Origin: CBFHWY01 sp965659675 | GTDB lineage: Bacteria > Bacteroidota > Bacteroidia > Flavobacteriales_G > Salibacteraceae | Length of the DNA: 37,346 bases | Assembly (NCBI GenBank): GCA_965659675.1 | Contig: CBFHWY010000022.1 | Location: forward strand, 1-37,346 | Direction: 5' to 3' | In this document: in pieces, positions 1 to 7,905 of the stretch | Numbering within the stretch: position 1 is the stretch's first letter | Layout of the letters: each line of letters begins with the position of its first letter | Translations under genes and position numbers: made by a program | The notes under the pieces: model-generated | What the model was told of the DNA's origin: nothing | The model's input: only the letters and a program-made list of their open reading frames with translations | Database searches by the model: none

Positions 1-402
1 CTCATGTGGGCCGATTATCTATTGGCCGCCCTCGTCATTGGCTTTGTTAGCATCGAATACATTGCCGATCAACAACAGTATGTCTTTCAAACCGAAAAAT
101 ACCGTCGGATAAAGGCAAAGGAAGACCTTGGCCCCTGCGCTCATGGTTTTGTTAGAACTGGCTTATGGGGAATCGCAAGACATCCGAATTATGCAGCAGA
201 ACAGGGGATTTGGATCCTGATCTATTTCTTCTCAGTAACTGCCTCTGGGGTATGGATCAACTGGTCTATCGTTGGCGCTGTACTTCTTGTTTTACTTTTC
301 ATCGGAAGTTCAAACTTTAGTGAAGAAGTATCTGCTGCTAAATACCCAGAATACAAGGAATATCAAAAGAAAGTTGCGCGCTTTATTCCATTTCTGAAAT
401 AA
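1..402 (+). CDS. DUF1295 / steroid 5-alpha-reductase-like membrane protein, C-terminal part
   Basis: The reading frame is open at the left edge, so the gene starts before the window; an ATG at 4 is probably internal. About 133 residues are visible. The DUF1295 signature is present: a GLWGIARHPNYAAE segment in the middle, a hydrophobic pair of membrane spans around it, and the typical ending with a KYPEYKEYQKKVARFIPF stretch. DUF1295 proteins are integral membrane proteins related to isoprenylcysteine methyltransferases and steroid 5-alpha reductases; their substrates are mostly unknown. It converges with the FKBP gene 46 bases downstream. The family call is strong; function remains unassigned. 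Confidence 0.85.
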   Translation, partial: LMWADYLLAALVIGFVSIEYIADQQQYVFQTEKYRRIKAKEDLGPCAHGFVRTGLWGIARHPNYAAEQGIWILIYFFSVTASGVWINWSIVGAVLLVLLFIGSSNFSEEVSAAKYPEYKEYQKKVARFIPFLK

Positions 403-432
403 AGACGCAGCTCGCCTGGTGAGGGGCTTAAA

Positions 433-450
433 AATACCGGATTTGGTATT
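433..450 (-). terminator. weak hairpin between convergent genes
   Basis: AATACC (433-438) pairs perfectly with GGTATT (445-450) around a six-base loop. Read on the - strand the hairpin is followed by a short T run, so it could end the FKBP transcript; its stem touches the FKBP stop codon at 449-451. The stem is short and AT-rich, so this is a tentative call. Confidence 0.3.
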
Positions 451-874
451 AGTTAACTTCTACCAGGGTGATTTCAAAAGTAAGATCCTGACCTGCCAAA
501 GGATGATTAGCATCCACCAGGATCGATTCATCCTTTACTTCTGTAACAACAAGTGGGATCTGCTGCCCATCAGGCGATTGAGAGGTTAACTGCATTCCAA
601 CTTCTGGTTTGATCTCTTGAGGTAATTGTGTCTTTGGAACTTCCTGTACCAATTCCTCTCTGCGTTCACCATAAGCTTCAGCTACAGGAATATTGATCGT
701 TTTGCTTTCATTCGCTTCCATTCCCATAACTCCTTTCTCAAAGCCTGGAATAATTTGTCCCGCTCCCAATTTGAACTCAAGTGGGTCTCTTCCCTCTGAG
801 GAATCGAATACCTCTCCTGAGCTTAGGGTTCCTTTATAATGAACTTTAACTGTATCGTTTGCTTTTGCTGCCAT
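449..874 (-). CDS. FKBP-type (SlyD-like) peptidyl-prolyl cis-trans isomerase
   Basis: A 141-residue protein starting MAAKANDTVKVHYKG. The FKBP fold is recognisable from the VHYKGTLSSGEVFDSS strand, the GAGQIIPGFEKGVMGM segment and the following insert-in-flap part with AYGERREELVQEVP, the arrangement seen in SlyD-type enzymes. These catalyse prolyl isomerisation and act as chaperones, usually in the cytoplasm. The metal-binding histidine-rich tail of E. coli SlyD is absent; the protein ends FEITLVEVN. An upstream in-frame ATG at 925 would add 17 residues with a short hydrophobic stretch, but the family N-terminus fits the ATG at 874. Convergent with the DUF1295 gene. Confidence 0.9.
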   Translation of the reverse strand: MAAKANDTVKVHYKGTLSSGEVFDSSEGRDPLEFKLGAGQIIPGFEKGVMGMEANESKTINIPVAEAYGERREELVQEVPKTQLPQEIKPEVGMQLTSQSPDGQQIPLVVTEVKDESILVDANHPLAGQDLTFEITLVEVN

Positions 875-1100
875 TTCATCATTTTTTGATGCCGCAAAGG
901 AGCAAATAATTAAGCAGGCAAACAAATTGAATCCATCTGGATAGCTTAAAACGGGATAAATCTCGAAAGTTGAGGCAGCCCCATTTCATCACTATGACTA
1001 CCTTGTGGACCATCCCAAGAATTTATTCTCCATTTAATCAGGTAAAACTTCAATTCACTCCAGCATATAATTAGTGCTTAATTTGTTATTTGCTATGGCT

Positions 1101-1652
1101 ATGAAGTTTCGGTGTTTCTTCTGTATACTGACCCTCATTCTCGCTACTGACCTTAAAAGTCAGACAAGCATTACGAGGGTCGTAAGCATTGAACCTCACA
1201 TGTCCTTTCAGAACTATGAGCATTTTAAACGACTCACTCTCAGCTCAACAGACTCTGAGCTAGAGTATCTTGAAGGTTTTGACTTTGAATGGGGCTATCG
1301 CTATAAATTGAACATCAACGAAAGCAAACTGGCTGAATCCCTTTCTGATGGAACGAGATATGAGTATAGCCTAAATCACATTGTTTCAAAAATCAAAGTA
1401 CCCGATACCTCAGAATTCAAGCTTTTCCTGGATCCTAATAGATACTATTACGAACTTGAAGGTGAGGAAGCCAACATGAATAGCACGTTTAAGCAACTCA
1501 ATGACAGTACATATTTGTATTTTGAGCAGGTTAAAATCGAGGTTCCTGATCATCTAAGGCATGATTTGAAAAATATGATTTCGAGAAAGCAATCAAAGGT
1601 CGGCCGCTTTCAATATCTCAACTCAAAGCGTATTTTACTGATTGGATTATGA
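1101..1652 (+). CDS. exported DUF4377-like protein
   Basis: About 183 residues from the ATG at 1101 (an ATG at 1095 is also possible). The N-terminus, MKFRCFFCILTLILATDLKS, looks like a signal peptide. The centre, with YLEGFDFEWGYRYKLNI followed by the SYxLN-like strand, resembles the DUF4377 core, in which a GF-aromatic-GY-x-L pattern is typical; the cysteines common in DUF4377 are not seen. Function is unknown. Its stop overlaps an ATG of the next frame (ATGA at 1649-1652), so it is probably translated together with the glycosidase downstream. Family assignment is from memory of the motif and is moderate; that it is a real exported protein is more secure. Confidence 0.65.
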   Translation: MKFRCFFCILTLILATDLKSQTSITRVVSIEPHMSFQNYEHFKRLTLSSTDSELEYLEGFDFEWGYRYKLNINESKLAESLSDGTRYEYSLNHIVSKIKVPDTSEFKLFLDPNRYYYELEGEEANMNSTFKQLNDSTYLYFEQVKIEVPDHLRHDLKNMISRKQSKVGRFQYLNSKRILLIGL

Positions 1653-1690
1653 AACTTTTAATGAAAGATCTGCTACAGACCTTCCTATTC

Positions 1691-3196
1691 ATGAGGAGGC
1701 TCTGTTTAATGTCCTTTATCCTACTATTTTCACTGGGGTGTGAGGACAAACAGAACAAAGAAACGAAGCCTGAGCTGGTCGATTCTGCGCATATTACTTC
1801 GAAAGCCTACACTATTTCCGGACAAGAAGCGAGCGTTTTTACCACGGCAAAAAACACTGAGCTAAGACTCAAGAAAACGGCAAGAATTAGCTTCAAACCC
1901 GCCCCTCAACCATTGGAGAGTGAGGTTTCGGTTTTCATAAACCCAAACAAGACTTTCCAGGAATTCATGGGAATAGGAGGAGCAATTACGGATGCTTCTG
2001 CTGAGGTTTTTGCAAAACTTCCTCCCGCGAAACAGCAGGAGCTTTTAAGTGCCTATTTCGATAAGGAGCAAGGAATTGCTTATTCTCTTTGCAGAACTCC
2101 CATCCACAGCTGTGACTTTAGCTCAGGTAGTTTCACTTACATTGATGAGGGCGATACAAGTCTGGAAAGCTTCAGCATTGAGCATGACATGGCCTATCGC
2201 ATCCCTATGATCAAAAAGGCCATTCAAACGGCAGGAGGTGAACTTCTATTATATGCTAGTCCTTGGAGCCCTCCGGCATTTATGAAAGACAATAAGAACA
2301 TGCTTCAAGGTGGGAAGTTACTTCCTCCATTTTACGAGAGCTGGGCACGTTATTACACAAAATTCATCAAAGCCTACGAAGCACAAGGAATGCCTATATG
2401 GGGAGTTACGATACAAAATGAACCCATGGCTGTGCAACGTTGGGAGTCATGCATTTATACGGCTGAGGAGGAACGCGACTTTTTGAAGGATTATCTGGGT
2501 CCAATAATGGAGCGTGCAGGGCTCGGGGATAAAAAGATCGTGGTTTGGGATCATAACCGAGATCTGATCAATCACAGGGCCAATACCATTTTTGAAGATC
2601 CAGAAGCTTCAAAGTACGCCTGGGGCATTGGTTTTCATTGGTATGAGACCTGGGCTGGTGGAGAAGCGATGTTTTCGAATCTGGGAGACATCAAAGATGC
2701 TTATCCCGATAAAAAACTACTCTTCACTGAAGGCTGCCAGGAGCGCTTCGACCCTACTCAATATGAGCGGTGGTCAAACGCAGAACGTTATGGCAGGTCT
2801 ATGATCAATGACTTTAACAATGGAACCGTTGGGTGGACAGACTGGAATATCTTACTGAATCAAAATGGAGGACCCAATCATGTAGGAAATTACTGTTTCG
2901 CTCCTATTCATGGGGATACAGAATCGGGGGAGCTGATCTTTACCCCAAGCTACTATTATATCGGTCATTTTTCAAAGTTCATTCATCCGGGTGCAAAGAG
3001 GATCAGCTGCGTCAGTAGCAGAAGTCATCTTTTGACCACCGCATTTGTTAACCCTGATAAAAGCATGGTGAGTGTGATCATGAATCAAAGTGACGATACG
3101 ATCAATTATCGTCTTTATGTGGGCTCCTCTGATGCCATTTCTATGGACATTCCAGCCCATGCCATCCAAAGTATCATCAGCTCTTTTGCAGACTAG
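1691..3196 (+). CDS. glycoside hydrolase family 30 lipoprotein
   Basis: A roughly 500-residue GH30 beta-glycosidase. Starting at 1691 gives MRRLCLMSFILLFSLGC, a lipoprotein signal with the modified cysteine at residue 17; an earlier ATG at 1649, overlapping the previous stop, would add 14 residues. The GH30 core shows FMGIGGAITDASAEV, the acid/base Glu in VTIQNEP (about residue 244 from this start) and the nucleophile Glu in LLFTEGCQE (about residue 347), followed by GTVGWTDWN and the C-terminal beta-domain. GH30 enzymes include glucosylceramidases, beta-1,6-glucanases and xylanases; subfamily cannot be told from this reading. Probably anchored to the cell envelope for glycan breakdown. Co-transcribed with the DUF4377-like gene. 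Confidence 0.93.
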   Translation: MRRLCLMSFILLFSLGCEDKQNKETKPELVDSAHITSKAYTISGQEASVFTTAKNTELRLKKTARISFKPAPQPLESEVSVFINPNKTFQEFMGIGGAITDASAEVFAKLPPAKQQELLSAYFDKEQGIAYSLCRTPIHSCDFSSGSFTYIDEGDTSLESFSIEHDMAYRIPMIKKAIQTAGGELLLYASPWSPPAFMKDNKNMLQGGKLLPPFYESWARYYTKFIKAYEAQGMPIWGVTIQNEPMAVQRWESCIYTAEEERDFLKDYLGPIMERAGLGDKKIVVWDHNRDLINHRANTIFEDPEASKYAWGIGFHWYETWAGGEAMFSNLGDIKDAYPDKKLLFTEGCQERFDPTQYERWSNAERYGRSMINDFNNGTVGWTDWNILLNQNGGPNHVGNYCFAPIHGDTESGELIFTPSYYYIGHFSKFIHPGAKRISCVSSRSHLLTTAFVNPDKSMVSVIMNQSDDTINYRLYVGSSDAISMDIPAHAIQSIISSFAD

Positions 3197-3276
3197 TTTT
3201 TTTTGGTTTTGATTTCTTTTTTATTGCCTCAGGCTTAAGCAAAGATTAAGTTTGGAATTACTGACGAGAATCACTC

Positions 3277-3293
3277 TTTAGAATCGTTCTAAA
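3277..3293. promoter_or_regulatory. Fur-family-like palindrome upstream of TonB receptor
   Basis: TTTAGAA-TCG-TTCTAAA is a perfect 7-3-7 inverted repeat ending 4 bases before a TAtgTTTG box and 43 bases before the receptor ATG. Read as a 7-1-7 site it matches the TTATAATnATTATAA layout of Fur/PerR-family boxes except for a few positions. Its place beside the promoter of a FecA-like receptor suggests iron-dependent repression; this is inference. Confidence 0.55.
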
Positions 3294-3296
3294 TAA

Positions 3297-3304
3297 TATG
3301 TTTG
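3297..3304 (+). promoter_or_regulatory. putative -7 promoter element (TATGTTTG)
   Basis: A full match to the Bacteroidota TAnnTTTG box, 31 bases upstream of the TonB receptor ATG. No TTG -33 element is found at the expected distance; the palindrome at 3277-3293 occupies that space, which would suit a regulated promoter. Confidence 0.45.
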
Positions 3305-3335
3305 CCGCTTCAAAAATTCAACGAATCGAAGCTGC

Positions 3336-5777
3336 ATGAAATCATTATTCGTCCTGATCAGTCTTAGTTTTCTCAGCATCAATATATTAGCTCAAAGAAG
3401 CAGTATCACTGGCAGGGTTCTGGCAAGTGATAGCAGCACGAGCCTGGCAGGTATTTCCATTTATCTGGACGGAAGCCAGGTTGGAACGGCGAGCAACGCC
3501 AAGGGGGAATTCAAACTAGAGAATCTAAGTTCAGGCGAGTACACACTAGTTGCTTCCGGAATTGGGTATACTAAGTTTAGGCAGCAAGTTCTTCTAAAAG
3601 AAGGAGAGCAAAAAAGCATCAATATTATCCTAATTGAGAGTGTGGCAAAGCTTCCTGAGATGGCGATTATTTCTCAGGGAAATGTCGGCATTCGAGATAT
3701 ACCTGGATCCGTACACTACATTTCTCCAAAAGAACTCGAGAAGTTCAGTTATACCGACATTAACAGAAGTTTGAGATCAGTACCCGGTGTAAACATTCAG
3801 GAGGAAGATGGTTTTGGGCTAAGACCAAACATCGGGCTAAGGGGAACTGGAGTTGAGCGAAGTTCCAAGATCACCGTCATGGAAGATGGTGTATTGATGG
3901 CTCCTGCACCTTATGCCGCCCCAGCCGCTTATTACTTTCCAACTATTGGAAGAATGCAAGGCATCGAAATTCTCAAGGGAAGTAGCCAGATCAAATATGG
4001 TCCTCATACCACGGGCGGAGCTTTAAATTTGATCTCCACGATGATCCCTGAGTCCTTTTCGGGCAGGGTGCAGCTTATGGGCGGGAGTTTTGGCGCCCGC
4101 AACCTCCATGCTCATGTTGGAAATGCGCATAAGAACTTCGCATATATGGTGGAGACCTTTCAATACGGAGCTGATGGTTTTAAACAACTAGATGGAGGCG
4201 GAAATACGGGCTTTACAAAAGAAGATTATCTGGCCAAGTTGAGAGTCAACTCGGATGCTGATGCGAAGATGTATCAGTCGCTCACCTTAAAGCTGGGCTA
4301 CAGCAGGGAAACTTCTAACGAAACCTACCTCGGACTCACATCTTCAGATTTTGCAGCCAACCCTATTCGCCGATACGCTGCTTCACAGGAAGACCAGATG
4401 AATACCGAGCAAACCCAGGTCTCACTTTCACATCAGATCGACTTTAACGAGCAGATATCACTAAAGACCACAGCCTACAGAAATGACTTTAGCAGAAACT
4501 GGTACAAATTAGATAAGGTGCAGGATACTGCTGGGAATAAATACGGCATCGCTGCGCTACTGGAAGACCCTCAGTCTAATTCAGAAGCCCTGGATATCAT
4601 TCGCGGGAAAAGCAGCATGAACGACAATGCACTACTGCTTAAAGCAAACAACCGAGAATACTATGCTCAGGGTGTTCAAACGGCGATTGGCTTAAATTTC
4701 AACACAAATAAGCTCGAACACAAGATCGATCTCGGTATTCGTGTACACCAGGATCAGATCGATCGCTTTCAATGGATAGATGCCTATGCCATGGATAATG
4801 GCGTTATGGAACTCACAGAAAGTGGTGAACCTGGAACAGAAAGCAACCGTATTGAAACAGCCAATGCCATAGCAAGCTATGTGCAATACAAACTCATCAT
4901 GGGTGATCTCAGTTTAACACCGGGCTTGAGATATGAGAATATTCGCATGGATCGACTTGACTATGGAAAAAATGATCCAGAAAGAAGTGGAAGCTCCATC
5001 AGCACTCGAGGAAACAACAGCGATGTTTTCATTCCAGGACTGGCAGTTGATTACAAATTCAGCAGATACCTCAGCAGTTTTGCAGGCGTGCACCAAGGCT
5101 TCTCACCCCCTGGCTCCACAGAAGGAACAGAGGCAGAACGAAGCATCAACTATGAGTTAGGTGCTCGTTACACCAAGAATAGTCTTAGTGGACAGCTGGT
5201 ATTGTTCTACAATGATTATGACAATCTACTTGGTTCTGATCTGGCAGCAGCTGGAGGAGCCGGAACCACTGATCTGTTCAATGGAGGAAGAGCCCTCACC
5301 AGAGGAGTAGAAATGGAGTTTGGTTTTGACCTACTCTCTTTATCCACGATAGATCAATTCAGATTGCCTTTGACGTTGGTGTATACCTACACAGATGGAA
5401 GCTTTCAGAACAACTTCGACAGTGATTTTGATGCCTGGGGGAGTGTTAGTTCAGGAGACGAGCTACCTTATTTGGCAAACCATCAATTCAGTTTCGGCTT
5501 AAGTCTGGAACACAGAAAATTTGATCTAAACCTCAGCGGTCGCTACATGGATCAAATGCGAACTGCGCCTGGTCAGGGTGCCATGATAGCTTCCGAAAGT
5601 ACTGATGCATACTTTGTTATTGATGCCAGCGCAAACTATCAGCTACACAAGAACTTCGGACTCTTTCTGAATATGACCAATATTAGTGATGAAGTTTACG
5701 TTGTTTCTCGTCGCCCTGCTGGTTTACGGCCAGGGATGCCCAGAGCATTCAACGCTGGAGTAAAAGCACGATTCTAA
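3336..5777 (+). CDS. TonB-dependent outer membrane receptor, FecA-like
   Basis: An 813-residue receptor. Residues 1-19 are a signal peptide (MKSLFVLISLSFLSINILAQ). Residues about 22-105 form a carboxypeptidase-regulatory-like domain, usual in Bacteroidota receptors. The plug follows (about 115-235), with RGTGVERSSKITVMEDG, APAPYAAPAAYYFPTIGRM and ILKGSSQIKYGPHTTGGALN, the pattern of the FecA ferric-citrate receptor group. The rest is a beta-barrel ending in the terminal Phe of outer membrane proteins. It takes up a ligand using TonB energy; ferric chelate is the best guess because of the plug type and the Fur-like palindrome upstream. No FecR/FecI regulators are adjacent. Ferric citrate itself is not proven. 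Confidence 0.9.
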   Translation: MKSLFVLISLSFLSINILAQRSSITGRVLASDSSTSLAGISIYLDGSQVGTASNAKGEFKLENLSSGEYTLVASGIGYTKFRQQVLLKEGEQKSINIILIESVAKLPEMAIISQGNVGIRDIPGSVHYISPKELEKFSYTDINRSLRSVPGVNIQEEDGFGLRPNIGLRGTGVERSSKITVMEDGVLMAPAPYAAPAAYYFPTIGRMQGIEILKGSSQIKYGPHTTGGALNLISTMIPESFSGRVQLMGGSFGARNLHAHVGNAHKNFAYMVETFQYGADGFKQLDGGGNTGFTKEDYLAKLRVNSDADAKMYQSLTLKLGYSRETSNETYLGLTSSDFAANPIRRYAASQEDQMNTEQTQVSLSHQIDFNEQISLKTTAYRNDFSRNWYKLDKVQDTAGNKYGIAALLEDPQSNSEALDIIRGKSSMNDNALLLKANNREYYAQGVQTAIGLNFNTNKLEHKIDLGIRVHQDQIDRFQWIDAYAMDNGVMELTESGEPGTESNRIETANAIASYVQYKLIMGDLSLTPGLRYENIRMDRLDYGKNDPERSGSSISTRGNNSDVFIPGLAVDYKFSRYLSSFAGVHQGFSPPGSTEGTEAERSINYELGARYTKNSLSGQLVLFYNDYDNLLGSDLAAAGGAGTTDLFNGGRALTRGVEMEFGFDLLSLSTIDQFRLPLTLVYTYTDGSFQNNFDSDFDAWGSVSSGDELPYLANHQFSFGLSLEHRKFDLNLSGRYMDQMRTAPGQGAMIASESTDAYFVIDASANYQLHKNFGLFLNMTNISDEVYVVSRRPAGLRPGMPRAFNAGVKARF

Positions 5778-5868
5778 GCCCCGAGTCTCCACTTCTGAAC
5801 CAAGTCGCCAGGATCGCTGTTATATCATGTGTTCAATAAGTGATCAGCTTTAGCATCAACAGCACTTC

Positions 5869-6801
5869 ATGACCAGAACCATCTTTATTTTCATTGCAAG
5901 TTTGCTTATTGCCTTCCCGCTGGTTTATGCCGCAGGAGACATCTCCGTGAAAGATCAGCTCCTGTTATGTACTCCTTTTTTGCTCATTCTGGGTATTCCT
6001 CATGGAGCTATAGATAATGTGCTTTATCTTAGAAAGAAACAGGATCAAAACCTAAGGTTCATTGGTATTTACCTTCTTGTTATCGCATTGAATGTTGCCA
6101 TTTGGTTGATCATACCCCAATTGGCCTATGTTTTATTTCTTCTGCTATCCGCCTTTCATTTTGGTCAGTCGCAGTTTTCACATTATCTTAAAAAGCCGAA
6201 AGTCAAGCATCTCATCATTTACATCAGTTGGGGGCTGAGCGTGCTGTCTGGGCTTGTTTACCTCAATCTGCAGGAGATCCATATGATCATGAATGAGTTT
6301 AGCGAGTTTGATCAGTTCAGGACCTTACACGAGACCAGCCTTATGGCTGCGATCTTCTTTGGTTCAACTGCGGTTACCATCATTACACTCTTGTTATTCA
6401 CAGGCAAAAAGCTCATCAACACAGAAACACTGATCATGGAGAGTTTGGTGTTATCCTTGATCCTTGTGAGTTTTTACCTACTGCCTCTTATCATCGGCTT
6501 TAGCCTGTATTTTGTCATCCTTCATTCACTCAAGGTCTTGCGTGAAGAGTACGGCTTTTTGATTGAAGAAAAAGATGTGTTATCCATTTTGGACTTCACC
6601 AAACTGGTGGCGCCATTCACCCTGTTCTCACTATTTGGGATTGGGATATTATTTGCGATGATCCATTTTAAGATCATCGATCTTCCCTACGGTTATTTAT
6701 TACTTATCGTGATCTCGTCGATCACCCTGCCTCATGTATTTGTAATGAATCGCTTCTACGATCAGCTCTTTAGCAGAAAGATATTTCGAAAGTTCATCTG
6801 A
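5869..6801 (+). CDS. blh: Brp/Blh family beta-carotene 15,15'-dioxygenase
   Basis: A 310-residue polytopic membrane protein. Family motifs are clear: GIPHGAIDNVLYL, AFHFGQSQFSH, LYFVILHSLKVLREEY and ITLPHVFVMNRFY. These carry the four conserved histidines expected to bind iron, here H45, H97, H219 and H289. The enzyme splits beta-carotene into two retinal molecules, the chromophore of proteorhodopsin. It lies 91 bases after the TonB receptor on the same strand. No rhodopsin or carotenoid synthesis gene is in the window, although blh is often next to them, so the opsin must be elsewhere if retinal is used that way. The call is strong. Confidence 0.93.
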   Translation: MTRTIFIFIASLLIAFPLVYAAGDISVKDQLLLCTPFLLILGIPHGAIDNVLYLRKKQDQNLRFIGIYLLVIALNVAIWLIIPQLAYVLFLLLSAFHFGQSQFSHYLKKPKVKHLIIYISWGLSVLSGLVYLNLQEIHMIMNEFSEFDQFRTLHETSLMAAIFFGSTAVTIITLLLFTGKKLINTETLIMESLVLSLILVSFYLLPLIIGFSLYFVILHSLKVLREEYGFLIEEKDVLSILDFTKLVAPFTLFSLFGIGILFAMIHFKIIDLPYGYLLLIVISSITLPHVFVMNRFYDQLFSRKIFRKFI

Positions 6802-6843
6802 ATGCATTCATCAGTCTGTCTAATGATAAATACCGGGTTACGA

Positions 6844-7134
6844 TCAGTCTAGCTCGCAGGTGATGGTATTTGTGGCAGTATACTGAGCTTCACCAGTGCC
6901 ATAAGTGTTAATGGTAACTGATTCATAGCTATTACAAATGCTCTCTCCTTCGTCCTTTTTTGCTTCGTAGCTATTCCTGAAGGTTGTGGCAGTAGTAGTT
7001 GGTGCACGGTAAACCCCAAACTGGGTATAGCCTGTTGTTGTGTAGGTTTGAACACAGGCACAACTAAATTCCTTTTTGCACGCAGTCAAGGAAAACCCCA
7101 AAACAATGCAGAAGAGAAAACACAATGACCTCAT
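6844..7134 (-). CDS. small lipoprotein of unknown function
   Basis: A 96-residue protein with a lipoprotein signal, MRSLCFLFCIVLGFSLTAC, giving a modified cysteine at residue 19. The mature part begins KKEFSCACVQTYTTTG and carries four further cysteines, is rich in Thr and Tyr, and ends TNTITCELD. I recognise no domain. It has its own likely promoter (TATTTTTG on the - strand, 7158-7165) and faces the blh gene tail to tail, so it is probably monocistronic. Confidence 0.75.
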   Translation of the reverse strand: MRSLCFLFCIVLGFSLTACKKEFSCACVQTYTTTGYTQFGVYRAPTTTATTFRNSYEAKKDEGESICNSYESVTINTYGTGEAQYTATNTITCELD

Positions 7135-7157
7135 ACTCTCAATTTTAACTTGGGCTC

Positions 7158-7165
7158 CAAAAATA
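7158..7165 (-). promoter_or_regulatory. putative -7 promoter element for small lipoprotein
   Basis: Read on the - strand this is TATTTTTG, a full TAnnTTTG match 23 bases upstream of the lipoprotein ATG. There is no TTG -33 box; instead a phased direct repeat lies just upstream (7178-7197), which would suit an activator-dependent promoter. Confidence 0.5.
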
Positions 7166-7177
7166 GATTAAAACTTG

Positions 7178-7197
7178 CATATTGATCACATATTGAT
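7178..7197. repeat. phased direct repeat CATATTGAT x2
   Basis: CATATTGAT occurs at 7178-7186 and again at 7189-7197, an 11-base period equal to one turn of the helix. It sits upstream of the - strand -7 box at 7158-7165, at the usual place for an activator site, between the oxygenase stop codon and the lipoprotein gene. Confidence 0.5.
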
Positions 7198-7198
7198 A

Positions 7199-7789
7199 TT
7201 AGGTGAGAAAATGATCGAGTGTTGAGGGTAGGTTCAATAACCAACCCGTGAGGCTGTATCGATTCTTCTTTGACTTTAATACGCGGTGTGGGAGTTCAGC
7301 GCTCTTAAACATCACACATCGATTGGCTATTGGTTCTATGATCACCGAAGTCTTGTTTTTAAGAAATAGCTCTAGTTCTCCCCCATCGCCATTTTGCCAA
7401 TCTGCATTGAGGTAGATCACCAGCGAGATCATTCGGTTATTATTTCCCTTAAACTGGTCGAGGTGTTTCACATAGTGAGTCTGTGGAGGATAGTTGGCGA
7501 AGTGAAATTCATAGCCTGAAAGGCTAAGGAAGCAATAACGCCGAAAAAGGCTTAGTGTATCATCCAAAATTTCCCATAATTCATGAAGGTGAGTATCTCG
7601 TGCTCTTTCCAACCAAAAAGTATGATCTCCTATGATCTCAGTCTGTATCGTATTATTGGAAAGGGCTCCCACACCAGCCTTTGAAAATTCTGGAAGATTT
7701 TGGATAAAGTATCCTCTGATCAGCTCGTAAAGTTCATCGGGTATGAATTGGTCAATGACCACATAATCCATTTCAGAAAGCTCGTCCAT
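7199..7789 (-). CDS. 2-oxoglutarate/Fe(II)-dependent oxygenase (prolyl hydroxylase-like)
   Basis: About 196 residues from the ATG at 7789; the frame has no other ATG upstream, but a TTG at 7828 would add 13 residues. The double-stranded beta-helix motifs of the SM-20/prolyl-4-hydroxylase group are present: HLD in HYVKHLDQFKGNNNRMISL (His109 and Asp111), GDGGELELF, the distal His in SAELPHRVLKS (His168) and an Arg for 2-oxoglutarate in NRYSLTGWL (Arg177). Such enzymes hydroxylate protein or small-molecule side chains; the target is unknown. It lacks a signal peptide, so it is cytoplasmic. It lies on the same strand as the TPR gene 116 bases upstream. Confidence 0.85.
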   Translation of the reverse strand: MDELSEMDYVVIDQFIPDELYELIRGYFIQNLPEFSKAGVGALSNNTIQTEIIGDHTFWLERARDTHLHELWEILDDTLSLFRRYCFLSLSGYEFHFANYPPQTHYVKHLDQFKGNNNRMISLVIYLNADWQNGDGGELELFLKNKTSVIIEPIANRCVMFKSAELPHRVLKSKKNRYSLTGWLLNLPSTLDHFLT

Positions 7790-7905
7790 CCAGGAGAGGC
7801 ATTTCTCAAGTCCATGGGTACTCTTCAATTCATGACATTGTTTAGATGTCGGTGAAGGTATGCCATAAACTAAGAATAATAACTACGATCTCTGACCTCA
7901 ATAAA

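Noticed and set aside
449..925. Longer FKBP with an N-terminal hydrophobic segment, possibly exported
   Set aside because: The 17 extra residues lack the basic start and cleavage site of a signal peptide, and the family N-terminus fits the ATG at 874.
6799..6810. Perfect palindrome TGAATGCATTCA at the end of blh
   Set aside because: It includes the stop codon, has no spacer or T run, and a 12-base palindrome is not rare enough to support a function.
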